Assembly: GCA_040755155.1 (NCBI GenBank)
Contig: JBFMBP010000054.1
Coordinates: 62,001-126,000 of the forward strand
DNA from: Candidatus Omnitrophota bacterium
Lineage (GTDB): Bacteria > Hinthialibacterota > Hinthialibacteria > Hinthialibacterales > Hinthialibacteraceae
DNA length: 64,000 nt
Direction: 5' to 3'
Within the stretch, counting starts at the first letter, position 1. Every line of letters starts with the position of its first letter. The position numbers were made by a program, and so were the translations under genes. Below, one piece after another: positions 36,394 to 45,622 of the stretch. The notes beneath the pieces were generated by a model. It was not told where the DNA came from, did no database searches, and saw only the letters and a list, made by a program, of their open reading frames with translations.

Positions 36394-37698
36394 ATGATGA
36401 AACGTATCTATCTTCTCGCCTTAGTTTTGCTACTAACCGTAGTAGGCGTCGCTTACAATCGCGCCCAAGAACCGCAGCCCGCCGCTTCGGCGCCGTCAAG
36501 CAATGCGCCGTCCTCCTCTCCAGGCGCCTTCGTTGAAATGGCTCCCTCCGCAACTTCGGCCGGAGAATCGTCGTTAGGAAGTTCGAGTTCAAGCCGAAGA
36601 AGGGGCGCTTCGGAATCTGGCGTTAATGTTCAACGATCCGTCAGCAGATCCAGATCCGAACCATTTGACAGCGCAAATGTAGATAACGAATCCGATATCA
36701 TCACGAAAGTATATAAACTCACCTACGCCAAAGCAGCTGAAATCCAGCAACTTTACGAAAGAATCTTTCCAGAATGCCAGGCTGTCGTTGACGTAAGAAC
36801 CAATTCGATCGTTTTTTCAGGACCTGCATCCGAAGCGAAAAAATTGGATGCCATTCTCGCCCAATTGGATACTGCGCCTGCAGGCCGGTACGCGAATTCG
36901 ACGCGCTTCCTGAACGCCGATTTCGGACAAGGATTAAGCGATATCGCTTTCCGCGTCATCGCCGTAGAAGCGTGCCTCATTACTGCCGACAAAAAAGAAT
37001 TCTCACTGGAATTGAGGTTTCCCGGGTGGAAAGAGTTGAATATGGATGAGATTCTTCCCGAAAGCGTGACGGCGAATAATATTCGTTGCGATAGAATCAT
37101 GAAAAAATCAACGGACGGGAAAGAGTATGAAACGATGATGATGCAAATTCAAGGAGAATCCCAAGGCGGCGACTTCCTGAATGAAATTGTAAAGACCTTA
37201 AAAGAGAAAACGGAAACGGACGTCTTGATCGAAAGCGTCAATGTGACTCATAAGGATTCTTCCCAATTGCCGCCTCTGACGCTGAATCTGGATATTGCCA
37301 ATCAAATCCCCAATAATGTGCGATCGGTCGTTGGGGAATTTCTCGGCAGCTCGTTCCAGCCTGTCGGCTGTTGGATAGGGCAAGCGGCCTGTCCCGGTTT
37401 ATGCCGCACTACCCTCGGTCCCTGGCAATTGGAAATGGATATCAAAGCGGGAAATGAGGGGTACGATGTTCTATTAAGCTTGATCTTGCGATATCCGAAT
37501 AATGACGATCTCTTGCTTGATAATACGATCAATATCAAGATCGGGCGGCCTATCGTCGTTGGTTATACGCGAGAGAGTGATGAAACTTTCATTCCCGGCG
37601 CGTTGATCGTTATCCCTTCGAATGACTTGTTCGAGAAAACAGACGCCGCTGTTCAACCGGCGAATCCCCAACAAAATCTGCAACCAATGAAGCGATAA
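36394..37698 (+). CDS. secreted protein with a secretin-N-like domain, function unknown
   Basis: A signal peptide at about residues 1-22 is followed by a long serine- and proline-rich linker. At about residues 104-155 there is a KH-like alpha/beta domain (IITKVYKLTYAKAAEIQQLYERIF, then VVDVRTNSIVFSGP), which is the repeat found in the periplasmic N-domains of type II/IV secretins. No secretin barrel follows; instead there are about 280 residues of unknown fold with several cysteines. So it is not a secretin itself but may bind a pilus, a secretin or another envelope partner. AAAGGA precedes two adjacent ATGs. The operon link to the peptidase is a 60-base gap in the same direction. Confidence 0.6.
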   Translation: MMKRIYLLALVLLLTVVGVAYNRAQEPQPAASAPSSNAPSSSPGAFVEMAPSATSAGESSLGSSSSSRRRGASESGVNVQRSVSRSRSEPFDSANVDNESDIITKVYKLTYAKAAEIQQLYERIFPECQAVVDVRTNSIVFSGPASEAKKLDAILAQLDTAPAGRYANSTRFLNADFGQGLSDIAFRVIAVEACLITADKKEFSLELRFPGWKELNMDEILPESVTANNIRCDRIMKKSTDGKEYETMMMQIQGESQGGDFLNEIVKTLKEKTETDVLIESVNVTHKDSSQLPPLTLNLDIANQIPNNVRSVVGEFLGSSFQPVGCWIGQAACPGLCRTTLGPWQLEMDIKAGNEGYDVLLSLILRYPNNDDLLLDNTINIKIGRPIVVGYTRESDETFIPGALIVIPSNDLFEKTDAAVQPANPQQNLQPMKR

Positions 37699-37768
37699 TA
37701 ATGTAATTGATGGGTCGAACGGCGCGACCCTTCTTGCAATCCTGTTACCAAATAATAAACAGATAGTA

Positions 37769-37799
37769 GGGTGGGCTCAAAGCGAAGCGTAGCCCACCT
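37769..37799 (+). repeat. palindromic repeat family A, reference copy
   Basis: GGTGGGCT at 37770-37777 pairs with AGCCCACC at 37791-37798 around CAAAGCGAAGCGT. The copy at 60513-60542 matches 28 of 30 bases. Confidence 0.75.
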
Positions 37800-37829
37800 A
37801 TCCCTTCTAATAGTGTTTCAGAAAAGCCT

Positions 37830-37855
37830 AGCGGGAGGCCGTCCGGTCTCCCGCT
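37830..37855. terminator. two-way terminator hairpin
   Basis: AGCGGGAG (37830-37837) pairs with CTCCCGCT (37848-37855). TTCATTTT follows on the plus strand and CTTTT on the minus strand, so it can end both convergent genes around it. Confidence 0.75.
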
Positions 37856-38626
37856 TCATTTTCCGCCGATGGGCTGTTCCACGATAACGATATCCCGGTC
37901 CCGATCTCGACCGCGAGCCAGGATATTCCCGCTGCGGTCGGCCGCCGCGCTTTGCCCGCCATAGACGTAGCCCGTCCAAGGTCCGTGCGTAATTTCGCCC
38001 ACCAGATCGGTTCCGATGAGCGGCGCGCCGATGGCGCGGGCCGCTTTGGAAATCGTATCCGCCAGCGACTTGCCGTGCTGCGGCCATTCTTCTTCTTTCG
38101 CCGCCCAACCGTAGGGAACTAAAACCAAATCCGGCTTCAAGTCTTTCATGCGCATCAAGTTCTCTTCCTCGAAGGTGTCGGCGCAGATTAATATCCCGAT
38201 TCGCCCGTATTTCGTATCCGCCGCTCCGATTTCCGATCCCTTCGCGTAAGGAGGATCCATGAGATGGGTGAGAATGTTGATCTTGCGATGCTTCAATAAA
38301 ATCTTCCCCTCGTCGTCGATCAACAGCGCCGAGTCGTAGAGATTCTCCTCCTCTTTCTCCGCCAGACCCGCGCATAGAAACAGGCCGTAAGCTTTCGCCA
38401 ATGCGCACAATCGGCTGGCATCTTCTCCCGGAATGGGATGCGCGCGGCGCCGCGCGTCAGGATTAACCCACCCGTAAATCGCCATTTCCGGAAAGCATGC
38501 GATGCGGGCGCCTTTTTCTTTCGCTTCCCGCAAAGCGTTCTCTATGCGGGCGAGATTGCCGCTGCGGTCTCCATCTAAACAAAAGATTTGACATAACGCA
38601 ATTTTTACGGAAGCCGTTTCCGCCAT
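37856..38626 (-). CDS. carbon-nitrogen hydrolase (nitrilase superfamily)
   Basis: The 256-residue protein has the nitrilase-superfamily catalytic triad E47 (CFPEMAIYGW), K115 (KHRKINI) and C148 (ILICADTFEE). It hydrolyses a non-peptide C-N bond of an amide or similar group in the cytoplasm; the substrate is unknown. The start at 38626 is chosen because GGAG lies about 7 bases upstream and family members begin there. An upstream in-frame ATG would add 22 residues that look like a signal peptide but lack a ribosome-binding site. It is convergent with the secretin-N-like gene, with a hairpin between them. Confidence 0.9.
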   Translation of the reverse strand: MAETASVKIALCQIFCLDGDRSGNLARIENALREAKEKGARIACFPEMAIYGWVNPDARRRAHPIPGEDASRLCALAKAYGLFLCAGLAEKEEENLYDSALLIDDEGKILLKHRKINILTHLMDPPYAKGSEIGAADTKYGRIGILICADTFEEENLMRMKDLKPDLVLVPYGWAAKEEEWPQHGKSLADTISKAARAIGAPLIGTDLVGEITHGPWTGYVYGGQSAAADRSGNILARGRDRDRDIVIVEQPIGGK

Positions 38627-39331
38627 AGTAGTCTCCATAATCGATACCATCCCCGCGATACATAAAATTAAAGCGCGCATAGGATTATCCATTTCGGTTT
38701 TTCGAATTATAGGATCGCAGGATATATCGCCGTTTGAACCATATATTTAAAAACCGATAGGTTGAAAAGCGAAATCTATTCTTCTTCTACTTGCGTTGCT
38801 TTTGGTTTCTTCCTGCTATCGCTCAGAGTTTAATATTGGAATGACGGCTCGTCAATCATATGATATTTGCCGTATAAATAGGCGCTTAATGAAATAGGTA
38901 TGATACCGCATATCAAATTACCCATCTTAACCGCTTATTTTTAGAGAATTTACTATTGATTTATAAAAAAAATATGCTAAAGTAACGTCCATTATGGCGC
39001 TCCTAGAAGAGATGGAGTCATAAAAATACGCTATTTGATGTTGTCGTAATGCGTTTAGTTCGGCTGAAACGTTGGGAATTCCTTTCATTGGGTGAGGGAA
39101 TGTAGGCTTATTTTTTTTATTTTACATAGGCGTAGGATGGGATTGATTAATAAATTCTTTTCTTTGCCGATATGTAATGGGTAGGGAAATACCGGAATAG
39201 AAGATTTTCCGTTATTCGTTTTAGGGAAAGGCATGAGTTTTGCATAAGTTGGATTAACGTTATCCAGCAAACCGCTTGGCTTGGGAAAGCGTCTTTTCGG
39301 CGGCAAGAAAGGACGAAGCAGGGGTATTGAC
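38627..39331. other. 0.7-kb intergenic region
   Basis: No convincing gene. It is A+T-rich. A possible promoter (TTGATT at 38956-38961, 16 bases, TAAAGT at 38978-38983) points towards the amidase, about 350 bases before its start. Confidence 0.5.
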
Positions 39332-41158
39332 ATGGGTTTTAACGTAATAAGATTATTTCGTTTTTTTGCAGGAATGGCGGGATGCGTCTTGCTTTTTTCT
39401 ATGGAAGCGCAGAGCGCGCGGTATTCGCCGCTAACGCTTGAAAACGTACGCGTTAGCGATTATCCCTCGTATACCAATATCTGTCTGGAATTTTCGGGCA
39501 AGTACGTTCGCGGAGAAATCACTCCTTTGACGGCAAGCCATCTTATGGCGAAACTTTCTGGGGTTCGATTGGGATCGGTCGATAGCGAACTCTCCTTCCG
39601 CAGCGAGGCGTTGAGCAAAATCGTTTTTTCTTCGGCAGGCAATTCGCTTATTGTTACCATTCCCTTGAAAGAAAACGTCAATGCAAAAGAAATCCAGTGG
39701 CATTTTTGGGATGATATCCTTACGATCGATCTGCCGCTCCTTCGCCCCAATACCAGCGGCGCTCCTTCCTTGGGAAAAATCGAAAGTTTCAAGCAAAGCG
39801 GCGGTAAGATCGTCGTCATCGATCCGGGACACGGCGGATTCGATCCGGGCGCCGAGGGCGGCTACGCCGTCGCAGCGCCGCGTATGAACGAAAAAACTCT
39901 TGTGCTCGACATGGCGAAGCGGCTGAAAAAACTATTCGACAACGATCCCAATGTCAACGCCTATTTAACCCGCAACGGCGATTATCTCCCCATCCCCTTC
40001 GGCGCTCAAGGAAATACGCGCAAAGATTTAATCCGGGAATCTTTGCGTTATCGCGTGGAACTGGCGAAAGAATTCCGGGGGGATGCGTATATCTCCCTGC
40101 ATCTCAATGCGCCGCCCCCTCGAACCAGCCACCGTTCAGTGCGGGGTTTTGAAATATACTATCTGGGCGACGATTATGTAGATAATGTTCACAACCGCGA
40201 TCTGGAGGATTTGAAGACGCTGGAAAACGATCGACAATGGGATGACAATCTTCCCGCCATCATCTCCTCCTTGAAGCGGGACAACGTCTCTTATAACAGC
40301 AAGGTGTTGGCGATCGATATCACAGAAGAGATGAAAAAAATTTCCGGCGTCGTTTTGCGCGAACCCTCCATCAAGCCCAACCGCTACATCGTCTTGCAGC
40401 AACCCAACATGCCTTCCGTTTTGGTGGAAATGGGCTTCATCACCCATCCGGTAGATCATGAGTTTTTCGCAAAAGAGATGAATCGCGATTTAGTCGTGAT
40501 GGCGATTTTCGAATCCATCGCCAAGAAATTCTTCCATCCAACGGAAGAAATGTCGGCCATCGTTCTTTCTGAAATGGAAAAATTGGAGTCGAAGCGGCCG
40601 GCGTCCGCGATGACGGCCAAAGCGGATAATGCTAATACCGAACATCGCGTACAATCCAACGAAACTTTGGATTCCATCGCCCACAAATACGGAACGACGA
40701 TCGCCGCTCTGCGCAACGCCAATCGCGGCGTCATCGGAAGAAGCAATCTAATCCACAAAGGCGATACGCTGCGCATTCCTACCAATGCGAAGCTCGCAGA
40801 ATCGGGCGATCGTGCGGCGTCTGCCCCAAAAAGCGACGACGAACCGATCGTCTATACGGTTAGAACCGGGGATTCTCTGGAAAAAATCGCGATTCGATTC
40901 CATACCAGCATCGACGACATCAAGCGCTTGAACAATAAAAAATCCAATTCCATTTATCCCCGCGATAAATTGACTATTGTCCCCGGAAAAGAGACCGTCC
41001 GACTCGCCGCCGCCAAGCCGCAGCGATATACGGTGCAAAACGGCGACACGCTGGGCAAAATCGCCGACCGTTACAAGACGTCGGTGCGCAGCCTGCAGCA
41101 AGCCAATCGCATCAAGGGCACGACGATCCATCAAGGGCAATCCCTCATCATCCCCTAA
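39332..41158 (+). CDS. amiC: N-acetylmuramoyl-L-alanine amidase with AMIN and three LysM domains
   Basis: The 608-residue exported protein has a signal peptide and then an AMIN-like beta domain at about residues 35-140. An Amidase_3 domain follows with zinc ligands H167 (DPGHGG), E187 and H257 (SLHLNA) and catalytic E366 (LVEMGF). Three LysM repeats cover about 448-495, 505-549 and 564-608 (YTVQNGDTLGKIA). It cleaves the amide bond between muramic acid and the peptide in the periplasm and is a classic cell-separation enzyme of the AmiC type. The ATG with GGGG upstream is preferred to a TTG 51 bases earlier. No nlpD or envC is adjacent. The symbol is by domain order only. Confidence 0.9.
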   Translation: MGFNVIRLFRFFAGMAGCVLLFSMEAQSARYSPLTLENVRVSDYPSYTNICLEFSGKYVRGEITPLTASHLMAKLSGVRLGSVDSELSFRSEALSKIVFSSAGNSLIVTIPLKENVNAKEIQWHFWDDILTIDLPLLRPNTSGAPSLGKIESFKQSGGKIVVIDPGHGGFDPGAEGGYAVAAPRMNEKTLVLDMAKRLKKLFDNDPNVNAYLTRNGDYLPIPFGAQGNTRKDLIRESLRYRVELAKEFRGDAYISLHLNAPPPRTSHRSVRGFEIYYLGDDYVDNVHNRDLEDLKTLENDRQWDDNLPAIISSLKRDNVSYNSKVLAIDITEEMKKISGVVLREPSIKPNRYIVLQQPNMPSVLVEMGFITHPVDHEFFAKEMNRDLVVMAIFESIAKKFFHPTEEMSAIVLSEMEKLESKRPASAMTAKADNANTEHRVQSNETLDSIAHKYGTTIAALRNANRGVIGRSNLIHKGDTLRIPTNAKLAESGDRAASAPKSDDEPIVYTVRTGDSLEKIAIRFHTSIDDIKRLNNKKSNSIYPRDKLTIVPGKETVRLAAAKPQRYTVQNGDTLGKIADRYKTSVRSLQQANRIKGTTIHQGQSLIIP

Positions 41159-41316
41159 ACGTTTTCCGGACGAAAAATCCAGCGCCTCGCTTTCTTATCC
41201 ACCCGCCGCGCTCGCGGAGCGGATGCGGGGGGAGTATACTGTCGGCGTGGACATTGATGTTCGTCCGATCCCGTTTTGTTGGGATAAAAAAGGCTCCGAA
41301 ATCGAGTGAATCCGTT

Positions 41317-42384
41317 ATGCGTCCGCGGCTGCGTTATCTGATTTTTTACGCGACTTCCCGCTGCAATATGCGCTGTGAGCATTGCTTCTATCTGGACGAA
41401 TTGAATAAGCGCGGCGAATTGTCGGTAGAGGAGATCGAAAAAACGGCGCAAGGGCTTCGGCCGCTCGATTTTCTTCGCATTACCGGAGGCGAGCCTTTCT
41501 TGCGCCAAGACCTTCCGGAAGCGGCCGCCGCGTTTTATCGCCTGGCCGACACTCGCCGCATGGGCATCGTTACCAACGGTTCCCGGCCGCCCTGGGTGGA
41601 AAAATCCATTGTCCGGCTTTATGAACTATGTCCCGATCTCGTCCTGGACGTTGGCGTTTCCATAGATGGTTTGGAAAAAACGCACGACGCCATCCGCAAA
41701 ATGCCGGGCGCTTTTCAAAAGGCGAAAGAGACCGTCGCAGTTATTAACGCCTGCCAGCAACGGCATCCCCTCTTAATGTCCTCTCTCGTCATTACGGCGA
41801 CCTCCCGCAATGAAAACGAGCTGGACGAACTCTACGGCGAAATTTCCGGCTGGGGGGTGGACCGGCTGTCGGTCAATCATGTTCGGGGCAAAGTCCATGA
41901 TTCCGCTTTGTTGAACGTATCCCATGCGAAGTACCTGGATTTCACTGCGCAATGCGAGCGTTACCATCAGGAAAAAGCGCGGGATTGGAAAGCGGGGATT
42001 CAGAGAGCGAAAAACCGGTTGGCGCGAGAGGCGATACGCGAAGTGGTTTCCGGATCCTCGTCCCGCGTGGCCTGCCTGGCGGGCGCGGCTATTGGCGTGC
42101 TCTATTCCGATGGGGAAGTCAACGTATGCGAAATGCTGGATCAACCGAATCCGCCGCTGGACGGGACGCCCTCCAGCCAACCGCGGCTGGGGAATATCCG
42201 CGAAACGGATTATGATTTTTACCGTCTCTGGCATTCGGAGAACGCCCAACATTGCCGGGATTGGATCGCCAAGACCAACTGCTCCTGCACCCATGAATGC
42301 TTTCTTACCGCCAGCATCTTGTTCGGAAAGAAAAACTATCCCGCCTTGGCTCGCGAATGGCTGCGCCTTTCATCTAAAATTTAA
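41317..42384 (+). CDS. radical SAM protein with SPASM-like C-terminus
   Basis: The radical SAM CxxxCxxC is C16-C20-C23 (SRCNMRCEHC), followed by the GGEPFLR motif. The C-terminal part has clustered cysteines (CLAGAAIGVLYSDGEVNVCE, then NCSCTHEC) that could bind extra FeS clusters as in SPASM/twitch proteins. Such enzymes modify peptides, proteins or small molecules. No candidate substrate peptide or partner is clear nearby. The chosen start follows the domain; in-frame upstream starts would add about 20 residues without a strong ribosome-binding site. It stands alone, 160 bases after the amidase gene. Confidence 0.85.
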   Translation: MRPRLRYLIFYATSRCNMRCEHCFYLDELNKRGELSVEEIEKTAQGLRPLDFLRITGGEPFLRQDLPEAAAAFYRLADTRRMGIVTNGSRPPWVEKSIVRLYELCPDLVLDVGVSIDGLEKTHDAIRKMPGAFQKAKETVAVINACQQRHPLLMSSLVITATSRNENELDELYGEISGWGVDRLSVNHVRGKVHDSALLNVSHAKYLDFTAQCERYHQEKARDWKAGIQRAKNRLAREAIREVVSGSSSRVACLAGAAIGVLYSDGEVNVCEMLDQPNPPLDGTPSSQPRLGNIRETDYDFYRLWHSENAQHCRDWIAKTNCSCTHECFLTASILFGKKNYPALAREWLRLSSKI

Positions 42385-43143
42385 CTTTCTTTACAGTACT
42401 TCTTCTCCATAATTAACCCCTCTTTTTTCCAGTCTCATCGCCCCTGGTACAAAGGTTGCTTTTATTCATTCGTACCTGATCCTCATGAAATGGTTTTATG
42501 GAGGATTTTGCATGAATTCGAGGCGGCTCAAGCATGTGTGGAGCGGCCCCTCCGGGATGGGCTGGCTTATAACCCGGAAAAATTTTCACGACGAAATAAG
42601 AAAAGGGGAAAAAGATGCCTCGTTCCTTGCAGCTCCGAAACCTATACCGTATGGCGGATAAATTCAAGCGCGTATTTAAATTGGACGGTTTGGCGGAGAC
42701 TTCTTTCATTTCAACTGCGCGATTGAAAGGATACTCTCCCGACCTGATTCACCAGATCGCGGCGACCTTCTGGCCCGAAGGCTACGCGGCGGGATGCATG
42801 AAGGGCAAATGGTGCATCCTGCCTTCGTAATCTAAGCCGGAACGGGCGCGCGAACGGAAAGGCCCCCGACGGGTTGAGGGTAATGAGGAACAGGAGAAAG
42901 ACCTTTTCAACCTTCCCGCAAAATTCCATGAATCCGCTTCCTTCAAGCCTTAAGAATGGCGGAGACGTAAGCCATAAGTGCAGGCAATCGCATTAATCTT
43001 CGCTTTCGGACGGGACGCCCGTATTTCCTGTTTCGTAGTAACCAATATTTTGAAAAGGGATATAGACTCTTTTTCGTTTTTTGGTATATTTTTTATAGTA
43101 GCGTCTCTTTAGCGATTGCTATTCGAATTTGGGAGGAATTGCC
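42385..43143. other. intergenic region with one possible small gene and a hairpin
   Basis: Apart from the doubtful 71-residue frame at 42615-42830 there is no gene. A GGCGGGATGCA/TGCATCCTGCC stem (42788-42823) with one G-T pair overlaps the end of that frame. Confidence 0.5.
42615..42830 (+). CDS. possible small basic protein
   Basis: A 71-residue frame with AAGGGG at good distance before its ATG. It is basic in the first half, and the last residues (EGYAAGCMKGKWCILPS) include two cysteines. I do not recognise it. The end of the frame is made by a hairpin-forming sequence, so it may be an accident of a palindromic repeat. Reported because of the good ribosome-binding site. Confidence 0.3.
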   Translation: MPRSLQLRNLYRMADKFKRVFKLDGLAETSFISTARLKGYSPDLIHQIAATFWPEGYAAGCMKGKWCILPS

Positions 43144-43746
43144 ATGAAAAAAAGAGAATTGGGTTTTACTCTCATCGAACTTCTTATTGTTGTCGCCATT
43201 ATCGGGATCCTAGCGGCCATCGCCGTTCCGAATTTTCTCAATGCGCAGACGCGAGCGAAAATCGCGCGCGTGCAAAGCGATCAAAAATCCTTCGGTATGG
43301 CGATGGAAATGTATCAGTTGGACAACAACGATTATCCCTGGATCGATCTGATCCGGTGGGGAACCAATCCTCTCGAATGCCGCTGGACGGCATTGACAAC
43401 GCCGATTCCATACATTAACGGCTTTCCGCAGGATCCTTTCGGCGATTACGATACTCCCAATGGCCTAAGCTGGGTTACGCAAACCGGCGGCCAGTGGAAA
43501 TATCGCACTTATGATCTCTGGGTGGCCAAGCCGGGATTGGCGCATTGGGGGTGGATGACGACGGCGATTAATTCGGTTCCCTTGCCGCAATCGACGCGTT
43601 ATTATTACGCTTCCCAAGGGCCCGATAAGCGGGCGGAAGCGGATTTCAGCTCGGCGGGCATCCCCTTCGACGCCAGCAATGGCTTAACCAGCCGTGGCGA
43701 CATCTACTTCGCCGGTCCGGGATTCTTGACGAACGAGAATCATTAA
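43144..43746 (+). CDS. orphan type II/IV pseudopilin (prepilin N-terminal methylation domain)
   Basis: The ATG at 43144 follows a strong GGGAGGA box. Seven residues later the prepilin peptidase site reads G|FTLIELLIVVAIIG, with Glu at +5 and the long membrane helix. RVQSDQKSFGMAMEMYQLDNNDYP follows, as in GspG-like pseudopilins, and then a variable domain with TPIPYINGFPQDPFG and a C-terminal RYYYASQGPD. The other orphan at 10856-11419 has the same layout (TPIAYLSSVPIDPF; YYAASNGLNSKG), so they are paralogues. No pilus or secretion genes lie near. A terminator follows. Confidence 0.88.
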   Translation: MKKRELGFTLIELLIVVAIIGILAAIAVPNFLNAQTRAKIARVQSDQKSFGMAMEMYQLDNNDYPWIDLIRWGTNPLECRWTALTTPIPYINGFPQDPFGDYDTPNGLSWVTQTGGQWKYRTYDLWVAKPGLAHWGWMTTAINSVPLPQSTRYYYASQGPDKRAEADFSSAGIPFDASNGLTSRGDIYFAGPGFLTNENH

Positions 43747-44200
43747 GTTTGCCCTTAAAATAAAGATTTTGGATGAAGAGGAAGCGCCGGAAGATTTCGG
43801 CGCTTCTTTGCGTATCCACGATTGACGTTTTTCAACATTCGCGTCATTGACGGAAAAGAAAGCGGCGATTTCCTTGACTATTCGTTTCTATCCAATAACA
43901 ATATAACGATATCCGGGAATAATCTGGGATTAAAACCATTTCCGCCAACAATGGTTTAGCCTTGTCAAAGGCTCTAGCCTATGCGCGCTTTTTTCTTGCA
44001 GCGTTAGGGCGGCTCTTCCTTTGGAAATGGGTTTGCAATCCAACGAGTCAAGAATGGCCGGGAATTATTTATCTGTCTTTCCGCAGGTAATAAACTCCAT
44101 TCCCTTCTTACCCTCCAGGGAATTCCACGATCGTATCGGAACAAGATAACGAATCGATTCTTAATCGCTTCATCCACCACCCCGCAAAGGAGCTCTTTCC
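43747..44200. other. intergenic region with terminator and small hairpin
   Basis: Apart from the terminator at 43781 and an AAACCATT/AATGGTTT hairpin (43933-43957) I see nothing. It is A+T-rich. Confidence 0.5.
43781..43807 (+). terminator. terminator after the pseudopilin gene
   Basis: GAAGCGCCG pairs exactly with CGGCGCTTC (43798-43806) around AAGATTTT-like loop bases, followed by TTTG. Confidence 0.65.
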
Positions 44201-45310
44201 ATGTTGTACCTTAAAAAAGGCATTCTCATTGGCGTTATGGCGTTGTTGACGTTTTCTCTTTCCACCTATGGAGCGGAACAGGAGGCCGCCGATAAGGCCG
44301 CTCCCGAAAAGAAAACCGACGATCCCGTCGTCTGTAAAGTAAATGCGAAGGAGATAAAAGAATCGCAAATATTGGAACAGATTCAGGCTCAACTTCGTCA
44401 AATGGGCGGACAAGTTACTCCCGATGTCCGGGAAAAAGCCAACACGTTGTTGTTCAATGAATCGATGAATACGTTGATCAGCATAAATCTATTGAAACAA
44501 AAAGCGGAAGAACAGAAACTGAAAGTCGAGAAGGAAGACGTCGATAAACAAATCGAAGAAATCAAAGCCAGTCTTCCCGCCAACATGAAACTCGAAGACG
44601 CTCTCGCCTCCAGCAATATGACGGAAGAAGACCTGCGCAAACAAATTCAAACCGGCGACCAACTGCTTTATAAGAAAGTGATTGATCGAAATATCAAGAA
44701 GCCGGAAGCTCCGACGGAAAAGGATATAAAGGATTTCTACGATAAGAATCCCGCGTCTTTCCAAGAAAAAGTCCACGCTTCCCATATCCTTCTGCAATTT
44801 CCCAAAGACGGTTCGGTGACCGAGGCGCAGAAAAAGGAACTGAATACCAAACTAGCCGCTATCCGCGCCGACATCCAAAGCGGCAAGATTAAATTCGAAG
44901 ACGCGGCCAAGCAATACTCCGATTGCCCTTCCAAACAAAAAGGCGGCGATCTGGGATTGTTTCAACGCGGACAGATGGTTCCCGAATTCGAAAAGGCCGC
45001 CTTCGACGCCAAAGTCGGAGACCTGACGGATATCGTGGAAACGAAATTCGGTTACCACATCATTAAAGTGACCGACCGGCAAAAACCCAATTTAGAAACG
45101 GAAAAAGAGAAAATTGGAAAGTATCTCGAAACGCAGAAATACAACCAAGCCACTCGCGATTATCTGGATCTGTTGAAGAAAGAAGCCAAGATCGAGCGCG
45201 TCATGAGCGAAGCGGATTGGGAGGCGCGCAACGCTCCCAAAGAACAAGCGCCCAAACAAGGCGTCCAGATCGATCCCGAAGCCTTAAAGAAAATGATCGA
45301 TAAACAATAA
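44201..45310 (+). CDS. exported parvulin-type peptidyl-prolyl isomerase / foldase (SurA/PrsA-like)
   Basis: A signal peptide at residues 1-24 is followed by a helical chaperone part of about 150 residues. A single parvulin domain covers about 190-290 (VHASHILLQF, GGDLGLFQRGQMVPEFEKAAF, GYHIIKVTD). A charged helical tail ends the protein. Enzymes of this group help fold exported proteins in the periplasm. AAAGGAGCTC precedes the ATG. With one parvulin domain it resembles PrsA and short SurA proteins. It stands alone. Confidence 0.9.
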   Translation: MLYLKKGILIGVMALLTFSLSTYGAEQEAADKAAPEKKTDDPVVCKVNAKEIKESQILEQIQAQLRQMGGQVTPDVREKANTLLFNESMNTLISINLLKQKAEEQKLKVEKEDVDKQIEEIKASLPANMKLEDALASSNMTEEDLRKQIQTGDQLLYKKVIDRNIKKPEAPTEKDIKDFYDKNPASFQEKVHASHILLQFPKDGSVTEAQKKELNTKLAAIRADIQSGKIKFEDAAKQYSDCPSKQKGGDLGLFQRGQMVPEFEKAAFDAKVGDLTDIVETKFGYHIIKVTDRQKPNLETEKEKIGKYLETQKYNQATRDYLDLLKKEAKIERVMSEADWEARNAPKEQAPKQGVQIDPEALKKMIDKQ

Positions 45311-45360
45311 TTCGCAACCGGATAATACCAATCTGCTTTGAGATTGTCGCTTTTCAAATT

Positions 45361-45394
45361 CCTCTCCCAAGATTGGGAGAGGTTAGGTGAGGGT
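45361..45394 (-). repeat. dispersed repeat family B, copy 2
   Basis: CCTCTCCCAAGATTGGGAGA then GGTTAGGTGAGGG, inverted relative to copy 1 and itself partly palindromic (CTCTCCCAA/TTGGGAGAG). Confidence 0.6.
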
Positions 45395-45416
45395 TGATAT
45401 TATTAGACTTATTATT

Positions 45417-45449
45417 CCCTCACCCTTACCCTCTCCCAGAGGGCGAGGG
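45417..45449 (+). repeat. dispersed repeat family B, copy 3
   Basis: CCCTCACCCTTACCCTCTCC then CAGAGGGCGAGGG, direct to copy 1 and inverted to copy 2, which is 23 bases upstream. Confidence 0.6.
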
Positions 45450-45495
45450 AATATATAAGCAATAATCCTAACGCATACTGGTATAACAGGAAAAA

Positions 45496-45522
45496 GGCGG
45501 TCGATAAGACCGCCCTTTTTTT
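45496..45522 (+). terminator. strong rho-independent terminator
   Basis: GGCGGTC (45496-45502) pairs with GACCGCC (45508-45514) around GATAA, flanked by an A run on the left and followed by CTTTTTTT. It lies 190 bases past the parvulin gene. Confidence 0.85.
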
Positions 45523-45562
45523 GCGTGTTTTATTGTCTGTATCTAGATATCAAGGATGAAAG

Positions 45563-45622
45563 GATGTCCATGATTTTTTTATCTTGAAAATCCTGGAAAT
45601 CCTGACCATCTTGATTCAGACA
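45563..45622 (-). repeat. dispersed intergenic repeat, family C, copy 2
   Basis: Reverse-complemented, it reads GTCTGAATCAAGATGGTCAG followed by GATTTCCAGGATTTTCAAGA; related to the copy at 11616-11656. Confidence 0.45.

Noticed and set aside
37818-38408. 196-codon arginine-rich minus-strand frame
   Set aside because: It is an out-of-frame shadow of the nitrilase gene in the same direction, with biased composition and no domain.
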